The notes below the pieces were generated by a model. That model had not been told where the DNA came from, did no database searches, and saw only the letters and a list, made by a program, of their open reading frames with translations. From the NCBI GenBank assembly GCA_020284085.1, contig JACEVL010000691.1, positions 85,001-149,000 on the forward strand: 64,000 bases of DNA, in the 5' to 3' direction. Source of the DNA: Aporrectodea caliginosa (lineage: Eukaryota > Annelida > Clitellata > Crassiclitellata > Lumbricidae). Shown one piece after another: positions 45,902 to 64,000 of the stretch. Both the position numbers and the translations under genes were made by a program. Positions within the stretch are counted from its first letter, which is position 1, and each line of letters opens with the position of its first letter.

Positions 45902-48628
45902 ATGACGACTACAAACGGACTGCATGCTCCTCGTCATGAACCGGACTGGGCTAGAATACCGCCACATGTTCCGACTTACCCAAACCCACCAATGCATTTC
46001 AGGTAGAAGTTTGTTTTTGATTCAGTTTTAGGTCATGTTGGGCTGGTTATTTGAGGAGCATTATTGTATCTTATTGTATATAAACATTTATAAAGTGCCT
46101 CTGACAGAATATCTATTCAGAGGCGCTCATTAAGTAAGTATATTCTTTATTAAACTGGTTGCAGAAGAGCCGCTTTCCAGTGTACAAACATCATAAGACA
46201 AATACAAAATCAATAGGCAGTTCAGGTTAGGTTCAGATGACAGACAAGTCAAGTTCAGTTCTTTTGATCATCATCATCATTTTCTGATGCCTGTCATTGG
46301 GTGGCATTGGGTGCAAAGCAATGACCTGGAATTCATGTTTTTTTCATATGTAAAGTTAATGCCTTCTCATGTTTAGCCCTAGTCTTATTTTGTCTTCACT
46401 TATATTGTCTGTCCAACGAAGTCCCGGTCGTCCTTTGTTTCTCTTTCTTTAAAATCTTGCAAATAGATGGGATTTGGTGTACTGGCACTATTCCCAAATA
46501 AACAATCCATAAGTCTTTGTTGGTCAACTTTATCCAACAGAGATGTATTCATATTCAACTTATTGTACAACGGAAACATGATTATAAGGGCTTTATACTG
46601 AATGCACACATATTTAGAGGTTTATGGTTTATGATTATACGAATTTAATTTAGTTATATTCATGGTCATTGAGTTCAATTCAGTTTGGTTCAGTATTGCA
46701 AATCAATGGTTAAATTTAGTTAATTCAGTTTGATTCCCATATGTAGAATATATCAATGCCTGTACTAGTGTACTGTATTGTAAAGTCTTCCAACTGTTAG
46801 TGCTACATATTATATCATGTCTGAAGTTAAGGTCTGAATACTTGGACAAATAACATCAGTATAAAGTGAAAAAATTAGCATGAGTTTTAAGAATCATCCT
46901 GGCAACTGAAGAAACATGCAAAACATGCAGCCTTGAAGATTAGTAGCATTTATATGTCTAATAATAGAACTTCTGTGGTACCACTTTAGTAATGCATAAG
47001 ATATCATTCACTAGTGTACCAAGGCTTTTCTGCTAGTTCTTTAAGTGTAAACAGAAGAGTTCTGAACCTTCTTGAAAGTGTGAAGGCAGTCAAAGCGTAG
47101 TGACAGGTGGCACAAATTTTCTCATAGAAATTTTGATGGACTAAAAACCTAGTAATGCAATAAAATAAGTAAGAATGAAACTGCACATCATCATATTCTC
47201 ATTCCTAACTTAACATATTTATGTTTTGCAAAGGTTCTTTCAATAAATGTAAATATGATTAAATTTGCTTTAGGCATATTCCTGCTGAAACATACACTTG
47301 CCAAGATGGAAAAAGAAATTACCAGGTAAACTTGCTTTCCAGTGTTCATTTCATAGTATAATGTTAAAAATTCTTGACACTTGGGTCTCAGAAAAAGGTT
47401 ATTCTTTGCTGTACAAAATTAGGAAATCACCAAGTTATTGCTATGGTCATTTCACCTCTGTAGATCATACATATCTTAATCAACTTTCATCCTCTTTTAC
47501 ATTGTCATCATCATCATTGCCAACACCACCCAACTACCATCAACACCACTATCATGGGTGCCCACAAAAATTTATGCAGGACGGGCATGAAAATTGGACA
47601 TGCTGTCTCAGCCTAGAATGGGCCAAAAGAGAATGTCAGGAGCAACTAACCCATCTTGCCCCATGTGCAGGTGCCCATGACTACCACCATGACCATCAAC
47701 AGCATGACCACTACAGTCACTACCACAAACACCACAACCGCACAAAGACCACCACCACAAATGACACCCAGTATCAGTCTACATCATCATCATCATCATC
47801 ATCAGGATCCATGGGCCGAAGGCCCGTAGGTGTCCAACGCTTGCCTCGGATCCCTGGGCCGAGGCCCTTTTGGGGTCCAATGCTTGCATTGGATTTCATT
47901 CGTATTTTTTCTTTACGAACGGAGTATCTGCACCCATCCGTTCGACCTTCGCGCTTCTCCCTTAAAGAGAGTTCCAGGCTTAGGACTGGCTCTGATAACC
48001 ACATGTGGTATCAAAGGCGGCGATGCCACCCACGTTTGCCAGCTTTTTCAGGGTTCCTGCTGAGCCTGTCCACCTCGCGTAGCGCCCTAAGGTGGTACTT
48101 CGGCCAAGACCTTCACCACTGATGGCATAGCCTCAGCAGGCACTCCCCTACTGACTGTTGCCACCCCCTCACCACGTTGAGGTGTGAGTTGGACTTCGAG
48201 GGGGGTCAGTCTACACTTGTTGGTTAATTGTTAATTAGAAATGGTGGAGCAATTGGAACACAGAATATCCTGACTGGCGGGAAGAACACTATCGTCTTGA
48301 TCCACTGTTTCCAGTTATGAGGAAGGCAGATCACCAGTCGGGACTAAAGTACCCCTACAGGGCATCTCCGGAGAAGCCACTCTGGAGGCAGGAGTATCTT
48401 CGAACTGGTGTGCCAGAGACCGAGGCAGTTCGTGCTCGTGCAATCTACCGCACTCACTTTGACACGCAGGATAAGAACCTCTACCAGTGGTCAAACGCCA
48501 TGACTTCAACCCAATACAAGAAGCCTGTGCCCTCCGTCTATGGACCTCTGTTGAGGGAAAGTGTGTATGGAGTCAAGACAGCCCACAACAGGCATGGATT
48601 TATGCCTGCTATGGATTACTACTTCTAG
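45902..48628 (+). CDS. Probable ciliary/sperm microtubule inner protein (TEKTIP1-like)
   Basis: Three exons 45902-46002, 47274-47325 and 48239-48628 join in frame across GT-AG introns (phases 2 and 0) to give 180 aa. The start ATG (AATGACGACTAC) opens MTTTNGLHAPRHEPDW. The protein is rich in aromatic, Pro and basic residues with scattered Trp: WWSNWNTEYPDWREEHYRL, PLWRQEYLRTGVPETEA, TQYKKPVPSVYGPLLRE and a C-terminal NRHGFMPAMDYYF. It has no membrane segment or known enzyme motif. Small Trp/Tyr/Pro-rich proteins of this kind line ciliary doublet microtubules. The spacing of QY-P, NR-G and the final DYxx motif resembles tektin bundle-interacting protein 1 (C19orf71), but I am not certain of that family. 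The gene structure is well supported; the name is tentative. Confidence 0.7.
46081..46130 (-). mobile_element. CR1-like LINE 3'-terminal hairpin in intron 1
   Basis: The minus strand reads GAGCGCCTCTGAATAGATAT and CAGAGGCACTTTATAAATG, matching the family tail. Confidence 0.6.
47500..48215. mobile_element. Unclassified GC-rich repeat in intron 2, with (CAT)n
   Basis: Intron 2 is a patch of unlike composition. It holds CACCA/CATCA-rich sequence, a (CATCAT)n run at 47781-47803, then GGGCCGAAGGCCC and GGGCCGAGGCCC hairpins. ACCACATGTGGT and a GC-rich tail follow to about 48205. The base composition and internal palindromes suggest an inserted element. No transposase or polymerase is readable. 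Confidence 0.4.
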
Positions 48629-50265
48629 GCTTTGAAGATATAATATTAAAAGTAAGGCCTTCTAGTATATACTGTATAGATTGTAACATGTCATCAAGTT
48701 TTATGTCACAAGCTCACCATAAGCTGTCGTGTGATTTTTAACCAGTACTTGTTTACTGGAGAGTTTACTAGCATAACTAGTTCTTAACTGCCTTCTCCAA
48801 TCAGTTTTAATACTTTTTAATTTTCACATACTTGGATTAATCTTGACTTTTTATGCATCATGTTGTTTTAGTTGCAGATTTTCTTATTTTACTGTGAAAA
48901 GTTCTTTTCTCATTAATTATCAGTACAGACGTCTATGTAATTTAACTGACAGTGCAATATTATTAATTATTTCGATAAACTATTGACTAGGGGTAAACCA
49001 GTGGATAACTGCATAATTATTACAGTGCAATTTGCTTTGGTGTTAGCCTAAAAGGCCTAGTTTTTTCCTAATTAATTATGATTACAGACTCCGATGTAAG
49101 TCAACTGAGGGTGCAATTTATTAATTATTTAATGCTTTGTTTAGAGTAAAATATATTGATCACAAACTGAAAACAAAAGTGAGTTGATAACTGCATAATG
49201 AATACAGTGCAAAATTGTTTTGGTGTTGCTTAAAAGGCCAATAAATTTTCTTTGCAAATGGTTTCAATGTTTTATTTACACATTAGTTAGACATTTTTCC
49301 AATGTTTGTTTCCATTAGGTAAGTAATTTGAATAAATCAACATTTCAGAATGAATGGATCTTGTTTTAACATTAAATTTGCATTTATCACAGAGTTTTAT
49401 AATTATTGAGCACTGCCTGTGAATGCTTTAGAATTTGACTGAAGTGAGCTTTATGAATATCATATTATAGTTTCATATTAAACTGTGTACTTGAGATCAG
49501 TGTGGAAGGGTTGCTGCATCATGGATGACAAAATGAACTGAATTTCAATATCAGAAGCCTGTATTAATGAAGCTTTGTTTCCATTGTTCATCTTATCTTT
49601 ACAGGTTGCCAACCATCAGTAACTTATGAGCAGTCCATAAAAATTGGCCACTATGTAAAGGGAAATGCCATGTCAAAGTTGGTGTAGGAGTGCTAAATAA
49701 TTTCTACAAGTTTTGAAATGATTGGGCAGCTACCGGTATATATCCAATTTGGAGATGGATATAGCAGCCTCAGTTTACACTTACATTAAGTACTGGTATT
49801 TGAATAGCTGACGTCATTATTAGGCCAGTACTGTGTATGAAATGTTTCATGAGCCCATGAAGTGAAGCTGTAGAAATAACCTTATTATATAAAATAAAAA
49901 AATTTGATAGTATATATAATTGAATATACCGTAAAATTCCCTGGCTCCCAGAACAAACTCATTGATGGTTTGACTATACTCTGTCTACTGTATTGTTTCG
50001 TGTGGAATTCGAAGATTTAAACCTGCCTGTCTGAGCTGTAAAACCCTCAACATGAACACTTCCACCTGCCTTCAAACAACAGGCTGTGAAGGCTCTTATA
50101 ATTTTTATCACTTGTGAATTTATTACGAGGCTCTATACATATAGCGGAGGCATTGAGCAATTGTGCATGAAGGACTTGCTCAAAGTCATAATCATAAACC
50201 CCAAATTTGTACAGCACCAAAAACCAATCCAGCTTATTCACAGGCACTCCATCACACACAATCTT
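48629..50265. other. 3' flank of the 45902 gene, no further gene
   Basis: AT-rich. An imperfect duplication of TTATTAATTATTT...ACTGCATAATNATTACAGTGCAA spans about 48955-49030 and 49115-49210, with the phrase TGGTGTTGCTTAAAAGGCC in both parts. No coding signal. Confidence 0.5.
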
Positions 50266-50274
50266 CAGGCAGGC

Positions 50275-50722
50275 TATGGTGGATGATCCGAAAATTGGAG
50301 TTGTGAGAGTGCTACGGGAGAAGAGCATGAATCAGAATAAATTTGTAGAAAAGAAGTGTTCTCTTTTTGAGTTAAAGACCTGTGCTGATATTGAAACAGC
50401 TGCAGTTTTGCTTGGTACAATGGATCAGGTAATCGCAATTCATTCTGGCAGGATGGATGAGGTAACTGAAGGATGGAGGAGATGCGTGTAAGGGCAGAAA
50501 AGGAGCAGGTTGAGGGAAGTGGTTGGATTGTCAATAAAGACCAGGGCTGAGAGCACTATAGAGCGTGTTGTAGGGAAGTGCTAGCACTTTGTACTCTACT
50601 TACAGTTGTTTTAGGCAAGTGAAGTGGCTTGAGAACAGAAGTGATGTGATGTTTTGCAGGTGTGACAACATGAAGGAGCGCATTCTGGATAGGCTGAAGG
50701 CGGTTTTTGGTAGCGGCGGTGT
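50275..50722 (-). pseudogene. CR1-like LINE polymerase C-terminus, heavily decayed
   Basis: The minus strand at 50720-50625 reads KNRLQPIQNALLHVVTPAKH, then HITSVLKPLHLP, the LQRIQNAAARL...HITPVLxxLHWLP block of CR1-like polymerases. Downstream (50534-50274) the frame is open but no longer alignable by eye. Confidence 0.55.
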
Positions 50723-50854
50723 CTGCGTTTATGAAAATTGAATGGAAAATTAATAGTCTAGTTTACCATTGACTATTGGTGTGGCTACAGTAGCCTAGAT
50801 GATTGTGTGTTGTAAGTCAAACCGACTCGAGCATATAGCTACAGATCAGATTGT

Positions 50855-51005
50855 GCAAAGGTATATATACCCCGTGATCGATCAAGTCGAATGCTACGAA
50901 CGATTTGACTCGATCGGTTTTGTCGACTAGTCGACCTCTCAACGACTCGATCGACTTGGAAAATAAACGATCGACTTTTGTCGACTTGGAGTGTATATAT
51001 ACTCT
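50855..51005. other. TCGAC/GATCG-dense segment between TATA-like sequences
   Basis: About 130 bp hold many overlapping TCGA, TCGAC and CGATCG words, bracketed by GGTATATATACC (about 50860) and GTGTATATATACTC (about 50991). It is a strongly non-random word cluster in the interval upstream of JNK; its function is unknown. Confidence 0.5.
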
Positions 51006-58436
<7,431 letters not shown>

Positions 58437-60270
58437 TCCCATGTCAAGTAGACAGCTGCCTCTAGGTGGCACTGCTGTTGCCTTCATTCACCATCTTTCT
58501 TTCTTTCCCTTTGTATACATCCAGTTGTATATTTAACTCATCTGGTCTGCAAACCTTGCATTAATGGATTCCACTGACTAAGAAATTACATCTAGAAGTA
58601 GTTCATTTTATTCTGAATCGACTCAGGTCAATTACTGATTGATTTGGATTAGGGTTTTACTACGCGGTTTTCTTCGTAACATTCTCTTTTTGGGTAGGTT
58701 TTTGACCCATATCCCACGTGCATCTCATGCGATGAACAATGCACCACAAACTGAGGAAGATCAGTTGCTTGTCTGTACATAGGAAACCTCTGTGTAAATT
58801 TTTTGTCATGTATGCATGTAGTTAATCTATAGCATTTATGTTTGTTGCCTAGGTCTTCAGATGACATGTTCGATAGACTGTGTAAATTTTGGTGATACGG
58901 GAATGTGTTTTAAACGAAAACATTAAAATACTTATAATTGTTATGACTGTATTAGTACATGTAGTTTTAATGAACATTTCATTTAAGTTATGGGAAATCA
59001 TGAATTCCACTTATCGCTGACAAAACTGAAGCTCTTTTCTTTAAGTAGTTTGATGTGATATAATATTTTAACTGATTGAGGTATCTGCTTCATAAGTAGT
59101 TAACACTTTAACGACGAGCTGCATTGGTTTTCCAGTCATTTTTAGTACACTCTCATCATTAAAGTGTTAGCATATTCTGTACGACTGATGTATAACGAAT
59201 ACTTTAAATTGATTCATGTAGGCCTACCTAGAATTTATGTATTTCTTGAAAATTAATTCTTTTATTTATTGAATGCTATGTAAATATTTAATTAATTGAT
59301 CAGATTTTGCTGTAGAAACATTCGTAGCATAAATTCATGTTTCATGTGTCTGTTCGATGAAGAACATCAAAGTTGTTTGAATCAATGAATATGTGATAGC
59401 AGTCTGGTTTGCGTGTATTAGTCTGTTATGTAACTGTTTAAAGCATTTGCCCATCTGTTAGTGTATGTTTAAAAAATAGCTTAAGAACGAATCTGTGAAC
59501 AACATTAGTCGGAATTTAAACATCGATAAAATTTAATTGCAACTGTTGAATAGTGTAAATGTGAAGGCCAGGTCCCCGGTAACCTTTACCTACAGCTGTT
59601 GGAAAAATGGAATTGTAGTATAAGTTAACGGTCTTTGGTTCTGAGGTTGTGTGCTGTGTGTAGGTGGTCAGTTTTTATTTGTGGAAATTTTGGCACACAT
59701 GAGCACTGCCTGTCTGAATTATAAAAGAGGCAGTTTCTTTCTGTCTGCTCTTCAGGCTGAATACATTCTTTGCCTAATATGCAAACATGGCTGTGATTGT
59801 TTGCTGTGAGTTACATCGAATGCAGACTAAATATTAGGAATCAAAAGCTGATGATTTTTAAATGCATTTTGCACCTTTTATTGTCAGTTCATTTTAATTT
59901 TTAAAAGACTACTTTGAACGAATTTATTATGATTTACTTACATTCAGTATTTATTATTTCCTGATTTTTGCATCTAATTGTCGTAAAGTGTGATGAATGA
60001 TGGGCATCATAGAAGAGATTATGTACCTTATGATGTGAATGGTAATGTATTTCTTTGCTTTGACTATCTGAAATGGGTCATATGCTGGAATTTGTAACTT
60101 CATCCAGAATCTGATGATAATGCTTTAAAAATGCTTTACATTACCTATGAACACAGAACTAATTTTGCTGTATTTTCTGTCTGACCATCTGTGTATATCT
60201 GTTGGTATGTATAGATGCATGTACGGTATGTATGTGAACATTTCTATAGAACATTTATGAACCTATCAAC
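58437..60270 (+). other. JNK 3' flank / probable 3' untranslated region
   Basis: AT-rich sequence without ORFs continues from the JNK stop. Candidate AATAAA signals lie near 60450 and 60523. The true polyadenylation site is not determinable here. Confidence 0.45.
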
Positions 60271-60274
60271 AGCA

Positions 60275-60445
60275 AAACTCCAGTTCTGACATCTTATTAT
60301 ACTTCATTTCCATGGGTTTTCTTAACAAGAAAATCCATGGATATGGACTATAATAAGAATTTCAACTGGGCTTTAGGGTCATACTCATATATGACCCTGA
60401 AGCCCAGTTGAACATATGTGACCCAGACCCTGAAGCCCAGTTGAT
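60275..60445. repeat. Nested fold-back sequence downstream of JNK
   Basis: Imperfect inverted arms of about 32 bp (from TCTTATTATACTTCATTTCC at 60292 to AAGAAAATCCATGG...) close around a 3-nt AAC loop at about 60324. A second stem pairs CAACTGGGCTTTAGGGTCAT (60363) with ATGACCCTGAAGCCCAGTTG (60391). The right arm CCCTGAAGCCCAGTTGA recurs at about 60428. It is probably a MITE-like element; a transcribed hairpin is possible. Confidence 0.75.
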
Positions 60446-60659
60446 TTATTCAATAAATGCAACTTCTTTTTGGCCTAATAATAAGATAGCTTCTGTTATG
60501 TTGTCTGACGTGATTTGTGTTCAAATAAAGAAGTAATTGTGTGAAAGAGGTCTACATTTCAAAGAAACATTCAGCTGCTTTAACTTTTTAAGCTTTAATT
60601 TGCAACAAATGCAAACCAATAGCCTATGTTAGTTGGAATTACTACAACAATGTACCTAA

Positions 60660-61057
60660 GTTACTTGCTTTCACATACCATGGCCTTTCTTCCTCATCCA
60701 TCCATAATGTAACCAAAGCCACTACCGTTGCTAAACTTCTATATGCCTCCCCATCCTGGTGGGGTCTCACGCTGGCTTCCGATAAAGAATGCCTGGAAAA
60801 ACTCCTAAAAAGAGCCAAACGCCTAGGTTACCTAGAGCAATCCTTTCCAAAAGTCTCTGAACTTGCCAATATAGCCGATGCAAAACTCCTTTTCTCCATA
60901 TTACACAACCCCAAGCATGTACTTCACCAACTCCTACCTCCACTCCGACCCCTCACCTCTCAACAATTAAGACCTAGAGCACACAACCATACTCTCCCAC
61001 CCAAGGACAACTCAATTTTCCAGATCATTATAAAAATATTTACTAGTTTATTCTAAA
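60660..61057 (+). pseudogene. LINE polymerase C-terminus
   Basis: One open plus-strand frame reads VTKATTVAKLLYASPSWWGL, LEKLLKRAKRLGYLEQSF, ADAKLLFSILHNPKHVLHQL and DNSIFQIIIKIFTSLF-stop. It is the same C-terminal family as 24330 and 42455, but this fragment has no stop within the aligned block. The polymerase core is absent. Confidence 0.8.
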
Positions 61058-61799
61058 ATCTTCTAATGAACTTTAATTAGCCATTATAACTCATGTTAGC
61101 ATTTCTGCGTTTTTGTCAGATTGTTTTTCTCAATAAACAAATATACATGTATATATATACATATATACCACTCGAATGGATATATTTCTCAGAAAGGTAC
61201 CTTAGTTAATTAATTGATTTCATAATGCTTGTAGGGTTGGCAATTAAACTGAATAATTCAGAACACGTGTTCAGATTAATCAGGTTTCCTTTAAAAAGCA
61301 CTTGCTTTAAAACAACTGAGAATTCTAAGAACTAAACATTGAATTGTCTGTAACTTTCCTCCAGGGAATCAAAACATTCGTCTGATTTGCTACTGGATTG
61401 AATTGCACAGATTAGGTGGACCTAAGGGACCGTATGCATGGTTGTGAGCCATGGCCCCAAAATATGAGCTTACAATTAATATAGCGCCATCTAGGGGCAA
61501 AGTGTTCGTGGGAGCTGTGTGCTCTCCAAAATGTTATGTCATAAGGATGTGCAGTTTCGTTATCAAAAGTTCAAAACGACGTGATCATGGCATGTCTTTA
61601 CTGCGAACCGCCAGCACACGTACGAAAACGGCCCCCCCCCCCAATTACAGTTTGCTCAGTTACGCCCTTGACTATAAAATGAAGAAAACTAATTTAGGCC
61701 TAAAGCGTCTAACAGTCGTATGCCCTTCTGACAAGGCCTTATTCTAGAAATGTGTGAATATAATAGTAGCCTATTATAGTCCAAAGTATTGGCTCTTAT
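61058..61799. other. Spacer between JNK and the transporter gene
   Basis: A 98-aa plus-strand frame (61451-61747) contains a homopolymeric C run and no recognised motif. TATACAT-rich sequence lies near 61140-61170. Confidence 0.45.
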
Positions 61800-63459
61800 T
61801 CAAAGTTGAGCCTCTTCGTTCGTTGCTGAAAGTGTTTGGACGGAGTTATTGCGTCCGTTGTCCAGTATGTCTGGCGTCGTCAGTTGCTTTAGATCTATAC
61901 ATGGCATCCAGTCTTCTGTAGGTTGTGTTAGTTTCATCAGGCGCTGAAAACAGTTAATAATACTTAATTAATATGCAGTTACATCAACGTTTGGTTCTCT
62001 CGACTGTCGACGATTTCGCGCCAGTGCTTCATGTATGCTATTGGGCAATTATATAAGTAGCAGATAACTCAGCCACTGCCCTAGACGGGTGCTGCGACTG
62101 TTCCAAGCTTGAAGTCTCGACAAAGGACGAGGGCGACGCTAATCATCTAATAGCCTAAGTACCTAAAGATAAAATGTTCTACTACTAATGTACTAATTAT
62201 TGTCTTTCCTATGGTACCAGGTAGGACACAAGTCCAAACAGGAGCAGGTCACAGCAATAAGCTTATCTCTATGACCTGTTAATCACGGCATAGACTCTAA
62301 ACCGAAGCTGTATATACCATAGATATATCTATGGTATATACATGTAGCTACATAGGTAGCTAGGCATTCATAAAGACAGAAAACCGTAATTGTGTCTTTC
62401 TTTGCATGTTTTCCGTAAGCGATTAATAGAAGGGGCTACCGTATTCTGTCTGATCGTGATTTTGTTCAGTTACATTCAGGGTGGCAGAAGTCGGCAAATA
62501 TGAAATTGTTGAAGACTTTTTTATTTACGCCGTAAATTTCAATAGCGATCATGTAAAAGAAGACGAGCGCCTTTGTCAAACACAGCCACAGATTGTGCTG
62601 ACGAGAAATCTCAGACTTGATCCACATTAATTATTGTTCTTCCGATTCTGTTGACAGTAGGCTTACCGTAGGCCTACCATTCTCAGTGGCGTATTATGAA
62701 CGTTCTCTCAGCAAAATTAAACTTAGCAAGTCCTGTTTACGTTCTGCGATGGTACAACGGAGCAAGTGGCGGCGCCAACATGGGGCTAGGGTGGGCTGAA
62801 GCCCCCACTATCGACGGCTCAGCCCCCCTCAAACAAAAGTGGGAAATCACTGCCAATGCCAGAGAGGAGGAGAGAAAGGGAAGGAATTGGGGTTTTAGCC
62901 CCCCAAACCTGAAATCCTGGCGCCGCTACTGAACGGAGCCTAACAAACTATGCTGTTTTTCCGCTGAGAATGACTTCAGCCGCTTCCATCAGTTTGGGGT
63001 AATTTCTGACTCTACAGCTAAGCCTATAAAGGCTTAATTGTGGTATGTGTCATCACTCGATCATCACATGATGTCATCGATTAACGTCTAGCACATGCCA
63101 TTGAGTGCATTTTGGGCTCTTGTTTACCTCACAATTTTCATAAGTTGGGATCGAGGACCATCACAACCTGTTCGAAAGTTGGGGGACGCGTCCCACGGGT
63201 CCCATAGGGTGGGGTTGCGCCTATGCTATTATGTGACCTATCTGATTGATTGAATAAATTGCGACTTTACCCGGCGGAAGCTCAGTCCATTGTATCGGTC
63301 GTTGGAATATGATTTCCAGACTTGAATGATTGCGAAGATTGGAATCATTGCGACTGAGGCGAGAGCCATAAGCCAGCCAATCGCCTGGCTCCACGACGGC
63401 AGGACGTAGTCTCCGAAGGATAATGGAGTGAAGTCGCTTACGTTGAAGATCAGAATCGC
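61800..63459 (-). CDS. SLC6-family Na+/Cl- dependent transporter, last two coding exons (partial)
   Basis: Exon 63271-63459 (63 codons, in frame at both ends) encodes AILIFNVSDFTPLSFGDYVL, then PSWSQAIGWLMALASVAMIP and IFAIIQVWKSY. This is the extracellular loop plus TM12 region of SLC6 neurotransmitter/amino-acid transporters (YVxPxWxxxIGWLxALSS...IP). Exon 61800-61943 (48 codons) starts RLMKLTQPTEDWMP, the conserved RLxxLTxPxEDW block after TM12, and ends NEEAQL-stop. Splice sites are GT-AG (acceptors CAG before 63459 and 61943, donor GTAAAG after 63271). The rest of the gene lies beyond 64000. The substrate (glycine, GABA, proline or other) cannot be told from this part. It is convergent with JNK. 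Confidence 0.85.
62309..62342. repeat. Perfect 34-bp palindrome in the SLC6 intron
   Basis: TGTATATACCATAGATATAT continues into its own reverse complement, centred between 62325 and 62326. CCATAGATATA words also occur near 44670 and 45085. Confidence 0.95.
62764..62932. mobile_element. Short inverted-repeat element (MITE) in the SLC6 intron
   Basis: AAGTGGCGGCGCCA at the left is mirrored by TGGCGCCGCTACTGA at the right. ACGGAGC occurs directly outside both ends (62757-62763 and 62933-62939), a likely target duplication. Internally it has GGGG/CCCC-rich paired tracts. Confidence 0.65.
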
Positions 63460-64000
63460 CTGGTTACAAAGAGAAAGTCAACAACTCGGTGTGCAAAATC
63501 AGATTTCACTGTCGTGATATAATGATATATATTCGTTTTATTTTCGGACAGGTTGACAGACCGCAACCAGTTACAATAGAAATATGTTAAATAATGAAAT
63601 CAAAAACAAACAAACAAAATCAGACAGGTGTGCAGTCAGGTGAGACCTATGGCTAATGGGTAAGCCTAAGTGATTGGTTTTCTTCTTCGGCTCCTACGAA
63701 TTTACGCTCGTTAGTTTTATAGTAGCCTTCCGTATCTGTTTTCGGCATAACTATAGTACGTCTATTTTGACATCCATATTGAAACATCGTCAAGTATTGG
63801 GGAACTCACCATACATGTAGGTAGGCCTAGGCCTAGGCCTAAATCGAGATTTGAATCTCGGGCTTACACGGTTCGTACACGAGGACCTTACACGGCGTGG
63901 CAGTCACGGTGGCCCCGTTCAAATGGGTATACCGGTGGTAAAAGATCGGTCCATCCTCCTGGAATAAGTTGCCTAACAACCTGCGATATGAACTACTCAA
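63460..64000. other. Upstream intron of the SLC6 gene, nothing further recognised
   Basis: Contains (AGGCCT)n-like GTAGGCCTAGGCCTAGGCC at about 63821. No additional SLC6 exon is recognised before the window edge. Confidence 0.5.

Noticed and set aside
47298..48122. 274-aa plus-strand ORF in the intron of the 45902 gene
   Set aside because: Runs through (CAT)n, hairpin-rich and His/Ser-rich repeat sequence; no domain. The spliced 3-exon model explains the coding signal better.

Overview
The window is eukaryotic (metazoan) DNA. Genes are split by GT-AG introns, intergenic space is large, and there are many microsatellites, non-LTR retrotransposon fragments, SINEs and DNA transposons. Recognisable genes have animal-specific architectures (JNK, ZFAND4, SLC6 transporter). 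The abundance of CR1/L2-like and RTE-like LINE debris, the frequent TAGGCCTA-type motif and the long tetranucleotide arrays suggest a marine invertebrate, perhaps an echinoderm or another invertebrate deuterostome. The species is inference only.

Layout. 1-26 kb is gene-poor and repeat-dominated. It holds two near-identical copies of a hAT-type transposon in opposite orientation (2244-3388 and 8423-9568), each with a perfect 8-bp target duplication. It also holds a tRNA-derived SINE, a decayed tRNA-Asp copy, several reverse-transcriptase fragments and long TATG, CATA, CTGA, CT and GTC/ATC arrays. A minus-strand LTR retrotransposon Gag-protease ORF lies at 20249-22921, with a TATA-bearing leader/LTR candidate up to about 23523. 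26.45-29.40 kb is a 2.9-kb minisatellite with a 37-bp unit, directly downstream of an unrecognised 298-aa basic, serine-rich protein gene (29550-30446, minus). 31-33 kb is a mosaic of LINE pieces on both strands. 33-37.4 kb is AT-rich with no supported gene.

37.4-64 kb is the gene-bearing part. ZFAND4 (ubiquitin-like domain plus AN1 zinc finger, 7 coding exons, minus) occupies 37441-43328. A 3-exon gene at 45902-48628 (plus) encodes a 180-aa protein resembling ciliary/sperm microtubule inner proteins, possibly TEKTIP1. A complete 10-exon JNK MAP kinase gene runs 51951-58436 (plus) with its kinase motifs intact. The last two coding exons of an SLC6-type neurotransmitter/amino-acid transporter lie at 61800-63459 (minus), so JNK and the transporter converge tail to tail. 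Introns of these genes carry SINEs, LINE 3' ends and MITEs.

No operon, CRISPR array or other prokaryotic-type system is present. The most notable items are the recent hAT pair, the 37-bp and 39-bp minisatellites beside genes, the repeated CR1-like 3'-terminal hairpin that often leads into microsatellites, the unusually long Gag N-terminus, and the intact JNK gene with a Drosophila-like kinase-insert exon.
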